Shown here piece by piece: positions 25,201 through 38,700 of a stretch of DNA of 64,000 nt. Both the position numbers and the translations under genes were made by a program. Under the pieces are notes generated by a model. The model searched no databases. It was not told the DNA's origin and was given only the letters and a program-made list of their open reading frames with translations. The DNA comes from Mayamaea pseudoterrestris (Eukaryota > Bacillariophyta > Bacillariophyceae > Sellaphorales > Sellaphoraceae), in contig BROI01000030.1 in NCBI GenBank assembly GCA_027923505.1, positions 124,001 through 188,000 of the forward strand, read 5' to 3'. The first letter of the stretch is position 1. Each line of letters begins with the position of its first letter.

Positions 25201-28200
25201 TCCAGGCAGTCCGTTTTGTACCATGTCAGACCATCCTCATGTCAATGGCACACCCTGGACATGTTTTGCATGACTCATTGGGTTGTTGGGTGATCAGGGG
25301 ACGGGGCATTGTAGTGGTATGATTCCATAATTTGGGGTGTTGGCCACACCCATTTTGCAGATGGTGTAGGCCTCCAGGCAGTCCGTTTTGCACCATTTCA
25401 GCCCATCCTCATGTCAATGGCACACCCTGGACATGTTTTGCCTGACTCATTGGGTTGTTGGGTGGCCAGGGCATGGGGCATTGTAGTGGTATGATTCCAT
25501 AATTTGGGGTGTTGGCCACACCCATCTTGTAGACCATTCCATGCTGTAGGCCTCCAGGCAGTCCGTTTTGTACCATGTCAGACCATCCTCATGTCAATGG
25601 CACACCCTGGACATGTTTTGCATGACTCATTGGGTTGTTGGGTGATCAGGGGACGGGGCATTGTAGTGGTATGATTCCATAATTTGGGGTGTTGGCCACA
25701 CCCATTTTGCAGATGGTGTAGGCCTCCAGGCAGTCCGTTTTGCACCATTTCAGCCCATCCTCATGTCAATGGCACACCCTGAAATAGTTTTGCCTGACTC
25801 ATTGGGTTTTTGGGTGGCCAGGGCATGGGGCATTGTAGTGGTATGATTCCATAATTTGGGGTGTTGGCCACACCCATCTTGTAGACCATTCCATGCTGTA
25901 GGCCTCCAGGCAGTCCGTTTTGTACCATGTCAGACCATCCTCATGTCAATGGCACACCCTGGACATGTTTTGCATGACTCATTGGGTTGTTGGGTGATCA
26001 GGGACGGGGCATTGTAGTGGTATGATTCCATAATTTGCGGTGTTGGCCACACCCATTTTGCAGATGGTGTAGGCCTCCAGGCAGTCCGTTTTGCACCATT
26101 TCAGCCCATCCTCATGTCAATGGCACACCCTGGACATGTTTTGCCTGACTCATTGGGTTGTTGGGTGGCCAGGGCATGGGGCATTGTAGTGGTATGATTC
26201 CATAATTTGGGGTGTTGGCCACACCCATCTTGTAGACCATTCCATGCTGTAGGCCTCCAGGCAGTCCGTTTTGTACCATGTCAGACCATCCTCATGTCAA
26301 TGGCACACCCTGGACATGTTTTGCATGACTCATTGGGTTGTTGGGTGATCAGGGGACGGGGCATTGTAGTGGTATGATTCCATAATTTGCGGTGTTGGCC
26401 ACACCCATTTTGCAGATGGTGTAGGCCTCCAGGCAGTCCGTTTTGCACCATTTCAGCCCATCCTCATGTCAATGGCACACCCTGGACATGTTTTGCCTGA
26501 CTCATTGGGTTGTTGGGTGGCCAGGGCATGGGGCATTGTAGTGGTATGATTCCATAATTTGGGGTGTTGGCCACACCCATCTTGTAGACCATTCCATGCT
26601 GTAGGCCTCCAGGCAGTCCGTTTTGTACCATGTCAGACCATCCTCATGTCAATGGCACACCCTGGACATGTTTTGCATGACTCATTGGGTTGTTGGGTGA
26701 TCAGGGACGGGGCATTGTAGTGGTATGATTCCATAATTTGGCGGTGTTGGCCACACCCATTTTGCAGATGGTGTAGGCCTCCAGGCAGTCCGTTTTGCAC
26801 CATTTCAGCCCATCCTCATGTCAATGGCACACCCTGGACATGTTTTGCCTGACTCATTGGGTTGTTGGGTGGCCAGGGCATGGGGCATTGTAGTGGTATG
26901 ATTCCATAATTTGGGGTGTTGGCCACACCCATCTTGTAGACCATTCCATGCTGTAGGCCTCCAGGCAGTCCGTTTTGTACCATGTCAGACCATCCTCATG
27001 TCAATGGCACACCCTGACATTTTTTGCATGGCTCATTGGGTTGTTGGGTGATCAGGGACGGGGCATTGTAGTGGTATGATTCCATAATTTGCGGTGTTGG
27101 CCACACCCATTTTGCAGATGGTGTAGGCCTCCAGGCAGTCCGTTTTGCACCATTTCAGCCCATCCTCATGTCAATGGCACACCCTGGACATGTTTTGCCT
27201 GACTCATTGGGTTGTTGGGTGGCCAGGGCATGGGGCATTGTAGTGGTATGATTCCATAATTTGGGGTGTTGGCCACACCCATCTTGTAGACCATTCCATG
27301 CTGTAGGCCTCCAGGCAGTCCGTTTTGTACCATGTCAGACCATCCTCATGTCAATGGCACACCCTGGACATGTTTTGCATGACTCATTGGGTTGTTGGGT
27401 GATCAAGGGACGGGGCATTGTAGTGGTATGATTCCATAATTTGCGGTGTTGGCCACACCCATTTTGCAGATGGTGTAGGCCTCCAGGCAGTCCGTTTTGC
27501 ACCATTTCAGCCCATCCTCATGTCAATGGCACACCCTGGACATGTTTTGCCTGACTCATTGGGTTGTTGGGTGGCCAGGGCATGGGGCATTGTAGTGGTA
27601 TGATTCCATAATTTGGGGTGTTGGCCACACCCATCTTGTAGACCATTCCATGCTGTAGGCCTCCAGGCAGTCCGTTTTGTACCATGTCAGACCATCCTCA
27701 TGTCAATGGCACACCCTGACATGTTTTGCATGACTCATTGGGTTGTTGGGTGATCAGGGGACGGGGCATTGTAGTGGTATGATTCCATAATTTGGGGTGT
27801 TGGCCACACCCATTTTGCAGATGGTGTAGGCCTCCAGGCTGTCCGTTTAGCACCATTTCAGCCCATCCTCATGGGTGGCCAGGGCATAGGGCATTGTAGT
27901 GGTATGATTCCATAATTTGGGGTGTTGGCCACACCCATCTTGTAGACCATTCCATGCTGTAGGCCTCCAGGCAGTCCGTTTTGTACCATGTCAGACCATC
28001 CTCATGTCAATGGCACACCCTGACATGTTTTGCATGACTCATTGGTTTGTTGGGTGATCAGGGATGGGGCATTGTAGTGGTATGATTCCATAATTTGCGG
28101 TGTTGGCCACACCCATTTTGCAGATGGTGTAGGCCTCCAGGCAGTCCGTTTTGCACCATTTCAGCCCATCCTCATGTCAATGGCACACCCTGACATGTTT

Positions 28201-29713
28201 TGCCTGACTCATTGGGTTGTTGGGTGGCCAGGGCATGGGGCATTGTAGTGGTATGATTCCATAATTTGGGGTGTTGGCCACACCCATCTTGTAGACCATT
28301 CCATGCTGTAGGCCTCCAGGCAGTCCGTTTTGTACCATGTCAGACCATCCTCATGTCAATGGCACACCCTGGACATGTTTTGCATGACCCATTGGGTTGT
28401 TGGGTGATCAGGGGACGGGGCATTGTAGTGGTATGATTCCATAATTTGGGGTGTTGGCCACACCCATTTTGCAGATGGTGTAGGCCTCCAGGCAGTCCGT
28501 TTTGCACCATTTCAGCCCATCCTCATGTCAATGGCACACCCTGGACATGTTTTGCCTGACTCATTGGGTTGTTGGGTGGCCATGGCATGGGGCATTGTAG
28601 TGGTATGATTCCATAATTTGGGGTGTTGGCCACACCCATCTTGTAGACCATTCCATGCTGTAGGCCTCCAGGCAGTCCGTTTTGTACCATGTCAGACCAT
28701 CCTCATGTCAATGGCACACCCTGACATGTTTTGCATGACTCATTGGGTTGTTGGGTGATCAGGGGACGGGGCATTGTAGTGGTATGATACCATAATTTCG
28801 GTGTTGGCCACACCCATTTTGCAGATGGTGTAGGCCTCCAGGCAGTCCGTTTTGCACCATTTCAGCCCATCCTCATGTCAATGGCACACCCTGGACATGT
28901 TTTGCCTGACTCATTGGGTTGTTGGGTGGCCAGGGCATGGGGCATTGTAGTGGTATGATTCCATAATTTGGGGTGTTGGCCACACCCATCTTGTAGACCA
29001 TTCCTGCTGTAGGCCTCCAGGCAGTCCGTTTTGTACCATGTCAGACCATCCTCATGTCAATGGCACACCCTGGACATGTTTTGCATGACTCATTGGGTTG
29101 TTGGGTGATCAGGGACGGGGCATTGTAGTGGTATATTCCAAATTTGGGGTGTTGGCCACACCCATTTTGCAGATGGTGTAGGCCTCCAGGCAGTCCGCTT
29201 TGCACCATTTCAGCCCATCCTCATGTCAATGGCACACCCTGGACATGTTTTGCCTGATGCATTGGGTTGTTGGGTGGCCAGGGCATGGGGCATTGTAGTG
29301 GTATGATTCCATAATTTGGGGTGTTGGCCACACCCATCTTGTAGACCATTCCATGCTGTAGGCCTCCAGGCAGTCCGTTTTGTACCATGTCAGACCATCT
29401 CTGTCAATGGCACACCCGGACATGTTTTGCTGACTCATTGGGTTGTTGGGTGATCAGGGACGGGGCATTGTAGTGGTATGATTCCATAATTTGGGTGTTG
29501 GCCACACCCATTTTGCAGATGGTAGCCTCCAGGTTTGATTTCAGCCTATCCTCATGTCAATGGCACACCTGACATGTTTTGCCGAGGGTTGTTGGGTGGC
29601 CAGGGCATGGGGCATTGTAGGGTATGATCAAATTTGGGGTGTTGGCCAACCATTTGTAGACCCCAGTAGCCCAGGCAGTCGTTTTACCATGTCAGACCAT
29701 CCTCATGTCAATG
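22208..29713 (+). repeat. Sat-B satellite, block B2
   Basis: About 21 dimers of the same 352-bp unit, in the same orientation and phase pattern as block B1. The left junction falls where Sat-169 'attcaggctg' meets Sat-B 'tccaggcag', so it lies in a shared word. One dimer at 27871-27873 lacks about 50 bp ('cctcatg' runs straight into 'ggtggcc'). The last units, from about 29380 on, are progressively shortened by many small deletions. No gene is supported. Confidence 0.95.
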
Positions 29714-32700
29714 ACAACAAATGATATTGGTGACAACTTGGGTCACCAGTCTCAGCCTGCAGATGCGTGACATTCAAACGCCCCTACAGCAGGCCATGTA
29801 TACACCCAACAGACACCAGAATGGTGCCAACATCATTATCAGGCTGCGCTACAAGACGGTATGCCTGGCTAGTGTCTCAGGGGGGATGGCATTTGATATT
29901 GGTGACAACTTGTCACCAATCTCAGTTGCAGATGCCGTGACATTCAAACGCCCTACAGCAGGCCATGTATACAACCAAAATACACCAGAATGGTGCCAAC
30001 ATCATTATTCAGGCTGCGCTACAAGATGGTATGCCTGGCTAGTGTCTCAGGGGACGGCAATGATACTGGTGACAACTTGTCACCAGTCTCAGCCTGCAGA
30101 TGCCGGGACATTCAAACGCCCCTACAGCAGGCCATGTAGATACCCAAATGACACCAGAATGGTGCCAACATCATTATTCAGGCTGCGCTACAAGATGGTA
30201 TGCCTGGCTAGTGTCTCAGGGGACGGCAATGTGATTGGTGACAACTTGTCACCAGTCTCAGCCTGCAGATGCCGTGACATTCAAACGCCCCTACAGCAGG
30301 CCATGTATACTCCAAATGACACCAGAATGGTGCCAACGTCATTATTCAGGCTGCGCTACAAGATGGTATGCCTGGCTAGTGTCTCAGGGGGACGGCAATG
30401 ATATTGGTGACAACTTGTCACCAGTCTCAGCCTGCAGATGCCGTGACATTCAAACGCCCCTACAGCAGGCCATGTATACACCCAAATGACACCAGAATGG
30501 TGCCAACATCATTATTCAGGCTGCGCAACAAGATGGTATGCCTGGCTAGTGTCTCAGGGGACGGCAATGATATTGGTGACAACTTGTCACCAGTCTCGGC
30601 CTCAGATGACGTGACATTCAAACGCACCTACAGCAGGCCATGTATACACCCAAATGACACCAGAATGGTGCCAACATCATTATTCAGGCTGCGCTACAAG
30701 ATGGTATGCCTGGCTAGTGTCTCAGGCAATGGCAATGATATTGGTGACAACTTGTCACCAGTCTCAGCCTGCAGATGCCGTGACATTCAAATGCCCCTAC
30801 AGCAGGCCCTCCCAAACTACACCAGAATGGTGCCAACATCATTATTCAGGCTGCGCTACAAGATGGTATGCCTGGCTAGTGTCTCAGGGGACGGTAATGA
30901 TATTGGTGACAACTTGTCACCAGTCTCAGTCTGCAGATGCCATGACATTCAAATGCCCCTACAGCAGGCCATGTATACACCCAAATGACACCAGAATGGT
31001 GCCAACATCATTATTCAGGCTGCGCTACAAGATGGTATGCCTGGCTAGTGTCTCAGGGGACGGCAATGATATTGGTGACAACTTGTCACCAGTCTCAGCC
31101 TGCAGATGCCGTGACATTCAAAGCCCTACAGCAGACCATGTATACCCCCAAATGACACAGAATGGTGCCAACATCATTATTCAGGCTGCGCAACAAGATG
31201 GTATGCCTGGCTAGTGTCTCAGGGGACGGAATGATATTGGTGACAACTTGTCACCAGTCTCAGCCTGCAGATGCCGTGACATTCAAACACCCTTACAGCA
31301 TACCCTGTAGGTGCCCAAAATACACCAGAATGGTGCCAACATCATTATTCAGGCTGCGCAACAAGATGGTATGCCTGGCTAGTGTCTCAGGGGACGGTAA
31401 TGATATTGGTGACAACTTGTCACCAGTCTCAGCCTGCAGATGCCGTGACATTCAAATGCCCCTACAGCAGGCCATGTATACACCCAAATGACACCAGAAT
31501 GGTGCCAACATCATTATTCAGGCTGCGCTACAAGATGGTATGCCTGGCTAGTGTCTCAGGGGACGGTAATGATATTGGTGACAACTTGTCACCAGTCTCA
31601 GCCTGCAGATGCCGTGACATTCAAATGCCCCCTACAGCAGGCCATGTATACACCCAAATGACACCAGAATGGTGCCAACATCATTATTCAGGCTGCGCAA
31701 CAAGATGGTATGCCTGGCTAGTGTCTCAGGGGACGGCAATGATATTGGTGACAACTTGTCACCAGTCTCAGCCTGCAGATGCTGTGACATTCAAACGCCC
31801 CTACAACGGCCATGTATACACCCAAATGACACCAGAATGGTGCCAACATCATTATTCAGGCTGCGCAACAAGATGGTATGCCTGGCTAGTGTCTCAGGGG
31901 ACGGCAATGATATTGGTGACAACTTGTCACCAGTCTCAGCCTGCAGATGCCGTGACATTCAAACGCCCTAACAGCAGGCCATGTATACACCCAAATGACA
32001 CCAGAATGGTGCCAACATCATTATTCAGGCTGCGCTACAAGATGGTATGCCTGGCTAGTGTCTCAGGGGACGGCAATGATATTGGTGACAACTTGTCACC
32101 AGTCTCAGCCTGCAGATGCCGTGACATTCAAACGCCCCTACAGCAGGCCATGTATACAACCAAATAACACCAGAATGGTGCCAACATCATTATTCAAATT
32201 GCGCTACAAGATGGTATGCCTGGCTAGTGTCTCAGGGGACGGCAATGATATTGGTGACAACTTGTCACCAGTCTCAGCCTGCAGATGCCGTGACATTCAA
32301 ACGCCCCTACAGCAGGCCATGTATACACCCAAATGACACCAGAATGGTGCCAACATCATTATTCAGGCTGCGCCACAAGATGGTATGCCTGGCTATTGTC
32401 TCAGGGGACGGCAATGATATTGGTGACAACTTGTCACCAGTCTCAGCCTGCAGATGCCGTGACATTCAAACGCCCCTACAGCAGGCCATGTATACACCCA
32501 AATGACACCAGAATGGTGCCAACATCATTATTCAGGCTGCGCTACAAGATGGTATGCCTGGATATTGTCTCAGGGGACGGCAATGATATTGGTGACAACT
32601 TGTCACCAGTCTCAGCCTGCAGATGCCGTGACATTCAAACGCCCCTCTCCACAGGCCATGTATACACCCAAATGACACCAGAATGGTGCCAACATCATTA

Positions 32701-35700
32701 TGCAAGTTGCGCTACAAGATGGTATGCCTGGCTAGTGTCTCAGGGGACGGCAATGATATTGGTAACAACTTGTCACCAGTCTCAGCCCGCAGATGCCGTG
32801 ACATTCAAACGCCCCTACAGCAGGCCATGTATACACCCAAATGACACCAGAATGGTGCCAACATCATTATTCAGGCTGCGCTACAAGATAGTATGCCTGG
32901 CTAGTGTCTCAGGGGACGGCAATGATATTGGTGACAACTTGTCACCAGTCTCAGCCTGCAGATGCCGTGACATTCAAACGCCCCTACAGCAGGCCATGTA
33001 TACACCCAAATGACACCAGAATGGTGCCAACATCATTATTCAGGCTGCGCTACAAGATGGTATGCCTGGCTAGTGTCTCAGGGGACAGCAATGATATTGG
33101 TGACAACTTGTCACCAGTCTCAGCCTGCAGATGCCGTGACATTCAAACGCCCCTACAGCAGGCCATGTATACACCCAAATGACACCAGAATGGTGCCAAC
33201 ATCATTATTCAGGCTGCGCAACAAGATGGTATGCCTGGCTAGTGTCTCAGGGGACGGCAATGATATTGGTGACAACTTGTCACCAGTCTCAGCCCGCAGA
33301 TGCCGTGACATTCAAACGCCCCCACAGCAGGCCACCGTACACCCAAATGACACCAGAATGGTGCCAACATCATTATTCAGGCTGCGCTACAAGATGGTAT
33401 GCCTGGCTAGTGTTGCAGGGGATGGCAATGATATTGGTGACAACTTGTCACCAGTCTCAGCCCGCAGATGCCGTGACATTCAAACGCCCCTACAGCAAGC
33501 CCTGTATACACCCAAATGACACCAGAATGGTGCCAACATCATTATTCAGGCTGCGCTACAAGATGGTATGCCTGGCTAGTGTCTCAGGGGACGGCAATGA
33601 TATTGGTGACAACTTGTCACCAGTCTCAGCCTGCAGATGCCGTGACATTCAAACGCCCCTACAGCAGGCCATGTATACACCCAAATGACACCAGAATGGT
33701 GCCAACATCATTATTCAGGCTGCGCTACAAGATGGTATGCCTGGCTAGTGTCTCAGGGGATGGCAATGATATTGGTGACAACTTGTCACCAGTCTCAGCC
33801 TGCAGATGCCGTGACATTCAAACGCCCCTACAGCAGGCCATGTATACCCCCAAATGACACCAGAATGGTGCCAACATCATTATTCAGGCTGCGCTACAAG
33901 ATGGTATGCCTGGCTAGTGTCTCAGGGGACGGCAATGATATTGGTGACAACTTGTCACCAGTCTCAGCCTGCAGATGCCGTGACATTCAAACGCCCCTAC
34001 AGCAGGCCATGTAGTGCACCCAAATGACACCAGAATGGTGCCAACATCATTATTCAGGCTGCGCAACAAGATGGTATGCCTGGCTAGTGTCTCAGGGGAC
34101 AGCAATGATATTGGTGACAACTTGTCACCAGTCTCAGCCTGCAGATGCCGTGACATTCAAACGCCCCTACAGCAGGCCATGTATGCACCCAAATGACACC
34201 AGAATGGTGCCAACATCATTATTCAGGCTGCGCTACAAGATGGTATGCCTGGCTAGTGTCTCAGGGGACGGCAATGATATTGGTGACAACTTGTCACCAG
34301 TCTCAGCCCGCAGATGCCGTGACATTCAAACGCCCCTACAGCAGGCCATGTATACACCCAAATGTCACCAGAATATTGCCAACATCATTATTCAGGCTGC
34401 GCTACAAGATGGTATGCCTGGCTAGTGTCTCAGGGGACAGCAATGATATTGGTGACAACTTGTCACCAGTCTCAGCCCGCAGATGCCGTGACATTCAAAC
34501 GCCCCTACAGCAGGCCCTGTATACACCCAAATGACACCAGAATGTTGCCAACATCATTATTCAGGCTGCGCTACAAGATGGTATGCCTGGCTAGTGTCTC
34601 AGGGGACGGCAATGATATTGGTGACAACTTGTCACCAGTCTCAGCCTGCAGATGCCGTGACATTCAAACGCCCCTACAGCAGGCCATGTATACACCCAAA
34701 TGACACCAGAATGGTGCCAACATCATTATTCAGGCTGCGCAACAAGATGGTATGCCTGGCTAGTGTCTCAGGGGACGGCAATGATATTGGTGACAACTTG
34801 TCACCAGTCTCAGCCTGCAGATGCCGTGACATTCAAACGCCCCTACAGCAGGCCCTGTAGATACCCAAATGACACCAGAATGGTGCCAACATCATTATTC
34901 AGGCTGCGCTACAAGATGGTATGCCTGGCTAGTGTCTCAGGGGACGGCAATGATATTGGTGACAACTTGTCACCAGTCTCAGCCCGCAGATGCCGTGACA
35001 TTCAAACGCCCCTACAGCACGCCATGTAGACACCCAAATGACACCAGAATGGTGCCAACATCATTATTCAGGCTGCGCTACAAGATGGTATGCCTGGCTA
35101 GTGTCTCAGGGGATGGCAATGATATTGGTGACAACTTGTCACCAGTCTCAGCCTGCAGATGCCGTGACATTCAAACGCCCCTACAGCAGGCCATGTATAC
35201 ACCCAAATGACACCAGAATGGTGCCAACATCATTATTCAGGCTGCGCTACAAGATGGTATGCCTGGCTAGTGTCTCAGGGGATGGCAATGATATTGGTGA
35301 CAACTTGTCACCAGTCTCAGCCTGCAGATGCCGTGACATTCAAACGCACCTACAGCAGGCCATGTATACACCCAAATGACACCAGAATGGTGCCAACATC
35401 ATTATTCAGGCTGCGCTACAAGATGGTATGCCTGGCTAGTGTCTCAGGGGACGGCAATGATATTGGTGACAACTTGTCACCAGTCTCAGCCTGCAGATGC
35501 CGTGACATTCAAACGCCCCTACAGCAGGCCATGTAGATGCCCAAAATACACCAGAATGGTGCCAACATCATTATTCAGGCTGCGCTACAAGATGGTATGC
35601 CTGGCTAGTGTCTCAGGGGATGGCAATGATATTGGTGACAACTTGTCACCAGTCTCAGCCTGCAGATGCCGTGACATTCAAACGCCCCTACAGCAGGCCA

Positions 35701-38700
35701 TGTATACACCCAAATGACACCAGAATGGTGCCAACATCATTATTCAGGCTGCGCTACAAGATGGTATGCCTGGCTAGTGTCTCAGGGGACGGCAATGATA
35801 TTGGTGACAACTTGTCACCAGTCTCAGCCCGCAGATGCCGTGACATTCAAACGCCCCTACAGCAAGCCATGTATACACCCAAATGACACCAGAATGGTGC
35901 CAACATCATTATTCAGGCTGCGCTACAAGATGGTATGCCTGGCTAGTGTCTCAGGGGATGGCAATGATATTGGTGACAACTTGTCACCAGTCTCAGCCTG
36001 CAGATGCCGTGACATTCAAACGCCCCTACAGCAGGCCATGTAGGTACCCAAATGACACCAGAATGGTGCCAACATCATTATTCAGGCTGCGCTACAAGAT
36101 GGTATGCCTGGCTAGTGTCTCAGGGGATGGCAATGATATTGGTGACAACTTGTCACCAGTCTCAGCCTGCAGATGCCGTGACATTCAAACGCCCCTACAG
36201 CAAGCCATGTAGGTGCCCAAAATACACCAGAATGGTGCCAACATCATTATTCAGGCTGCGCTACAAGATGGTATGCCTGGCTAGTGTCTCAGGGGACGGC
36301 AATGATATTGGTGACAACTTGTCACCAGTCTCAGCCTGCAGATGCCGTGACATTCAAACGCCCCTACAGCAGGCCATGTATACACCCAAATGACACCAGA
36401 ATGGTGCCAACATCATTATTCAGGCTGCGCTACAAGATGGTATGCCTGGCTAGTGTCTCAGGGGACGGCAATGATATTGGTGACAACTTGTCACCAGTCT
36501 CAGCCCGCAGATGCCGTGACATTCAAACGCCCCTACAGCAGGCCATGTATACACCCAAATGACACCAGAATGGTGCCAACATCATTATTCAGGCTGCGCA
36601 ACAAGATGGTAAACCTGGCTAGTGTCTCAGGGGATGGCAATGATATTGGTGACAACTTGTCACCAGTCTCAGCCTGCAGATGCCGTGACATTCAAACGCC
36701 CCTACAGCAGGCCATGTAAACACCCAAATGTCACCAGAATGGTGCCAACATCATTATTCAGGCTGCCCTACAAGATGGTATGCCTGGCTAGTGTCTCAGG
36801 GGACGGCAATGATATTGGTGACAACTTGTCCCCAGTCTCAGCCTGCAGATGCCGTGACATTCAAACGCCCCTACAGCAGGCCATGTATACACCCAAATGA
36901 CACCAGAATGGTGCCAACATCATTATTCAAATTGCGCTACAAGATGGTATGCCTAGCTAGTGTCTCAGGGGACAGCAATGATATTGGTGACAACTTGTCA
37001 CCAGTCTCAGCCTGCAGATGCCGTGACATTCAAACGCCCCTACAGCAGGCCATGTATACACCTAATGACACCAGAATGGTGCCAACATCATTATTCAGGC
37101 TGCGCTACAAGATGGTATGCCTGGCTAGTGTCTCAGGGGATGGCAATGATATTGGTGACAACTTGTCACCAGTCTCAGCCCGCAGATGCCGTGACATTCA
37201 AACGCCCCTACTGTACAGCAGGCCATGTATACACCCAAATGACACCAGAATGGTGCCAACATCATTATTCAGGCTGCGCAACAAGATGGTATGCCTGGCT
37301 AGTGTCTCAGGGGACGGCAATGATATTGGTGACAACTTGTCACCAGTCTCAGCCCGCAGATGCCGTGACATTCAAACGCCCCTAGAACAGGCCATGAGTA
37401 TACCCAAATGACACCAGAATGGTGCCAACATCATTATTCAGGCTGCGCTACAAGATGGTATGCCTGGCTAGTGTCTCAGGGGACGGCAATGATATTGGTG
37501 ACAACTTGTCACCAGTCTCAGCCTGCAGATGCCGTGACATTCAAACGCCCCTACAGCAGGCCATGTATACACCCAAATGACACCAGAATGGTGCCAACAT
37601 CATTATTCAGGCTGCGCTACAAGATGGTATGCCTGGCTAGTGTCTCAGGGGACGGCAATGATATTGGTGACAACTTGTCACCAGTCTCAGCCTGCAGATG
37701 CCATGACATTCAAACGCCCCTACAGCAGGCCATGTATACACCCAATTGACACCAGAATGGTGCCAACATCATTATTCAGGCTGCGCTACAAGATGGTATG
37801 CCTGGCTAGTGTCTCAGGGGACGGCAATGATATTGGTGACAACTTGTCACCAGTCTCAGCCTGCAGATGCCGTGACATTCAAACGCCCCTACAGCAGGCC
37901 ATGTATACACCCAAATGACACCAGAATGGTGCCAACATCATTATTCAGGCTGCGCAACAAGATGGTATGCCTGGCTAGTGTCTCAGGGGACGGCAATGAT
38001 ATTGGTGACAACTTGTCACCAGTCTCAGCCTGCAGATGCCGTGACATTCAAACGCCCCTACAGCAGGCCATGTATACACCCAAATGACACCAGAATGGTG
38101 CCAACATCATTATTCAGGCTGCGCTACAAGATGGTATGCCTGGCTAGTGTCTCAGGGGACGGCAATGATATTGGTGACAACTTGTCACCAGTCTCAGCCT
38201 GCAGATGCCGTGACATTCAAACGCCCCTACAGCAGGCCATGTATACACCCAAATGACACCAGAATGGTGCCAACATCATTATTCAGGCTGCGCAACAAGA
38301 TGGTATGCCTGGCTAGTGTCTCAGGGGACGGCAATGATATTGGTGACAACTTGTCACCAGTCTCAGCCTGCAGATGCCGTGACATTCAAACGCCCCTACA
38401 GCAGGCTATGTATACACCCAATTGACACTGGAATGGTGCCAACATCATTATGCAGGCCGCACTACAATATGGTATGCCTGGCTAGTGTCTCAGGGGATGG
38501 CAATGTATTTGGTGACAACTTGTCACCAGTCTCAGCCTGCAGATGCCGTGACATTCAAACGCCCCTACAGCAGGCCATGTATACACCCAAATGACACCAG
38601 AATGGTGCCAACATCATTATGCAGGCTGCGCTACAAGATGGTATGCCTGGCTAGTGTCTCAGGGGACGGCAATGATATTGGTGACAACTTGTCACCAGTC

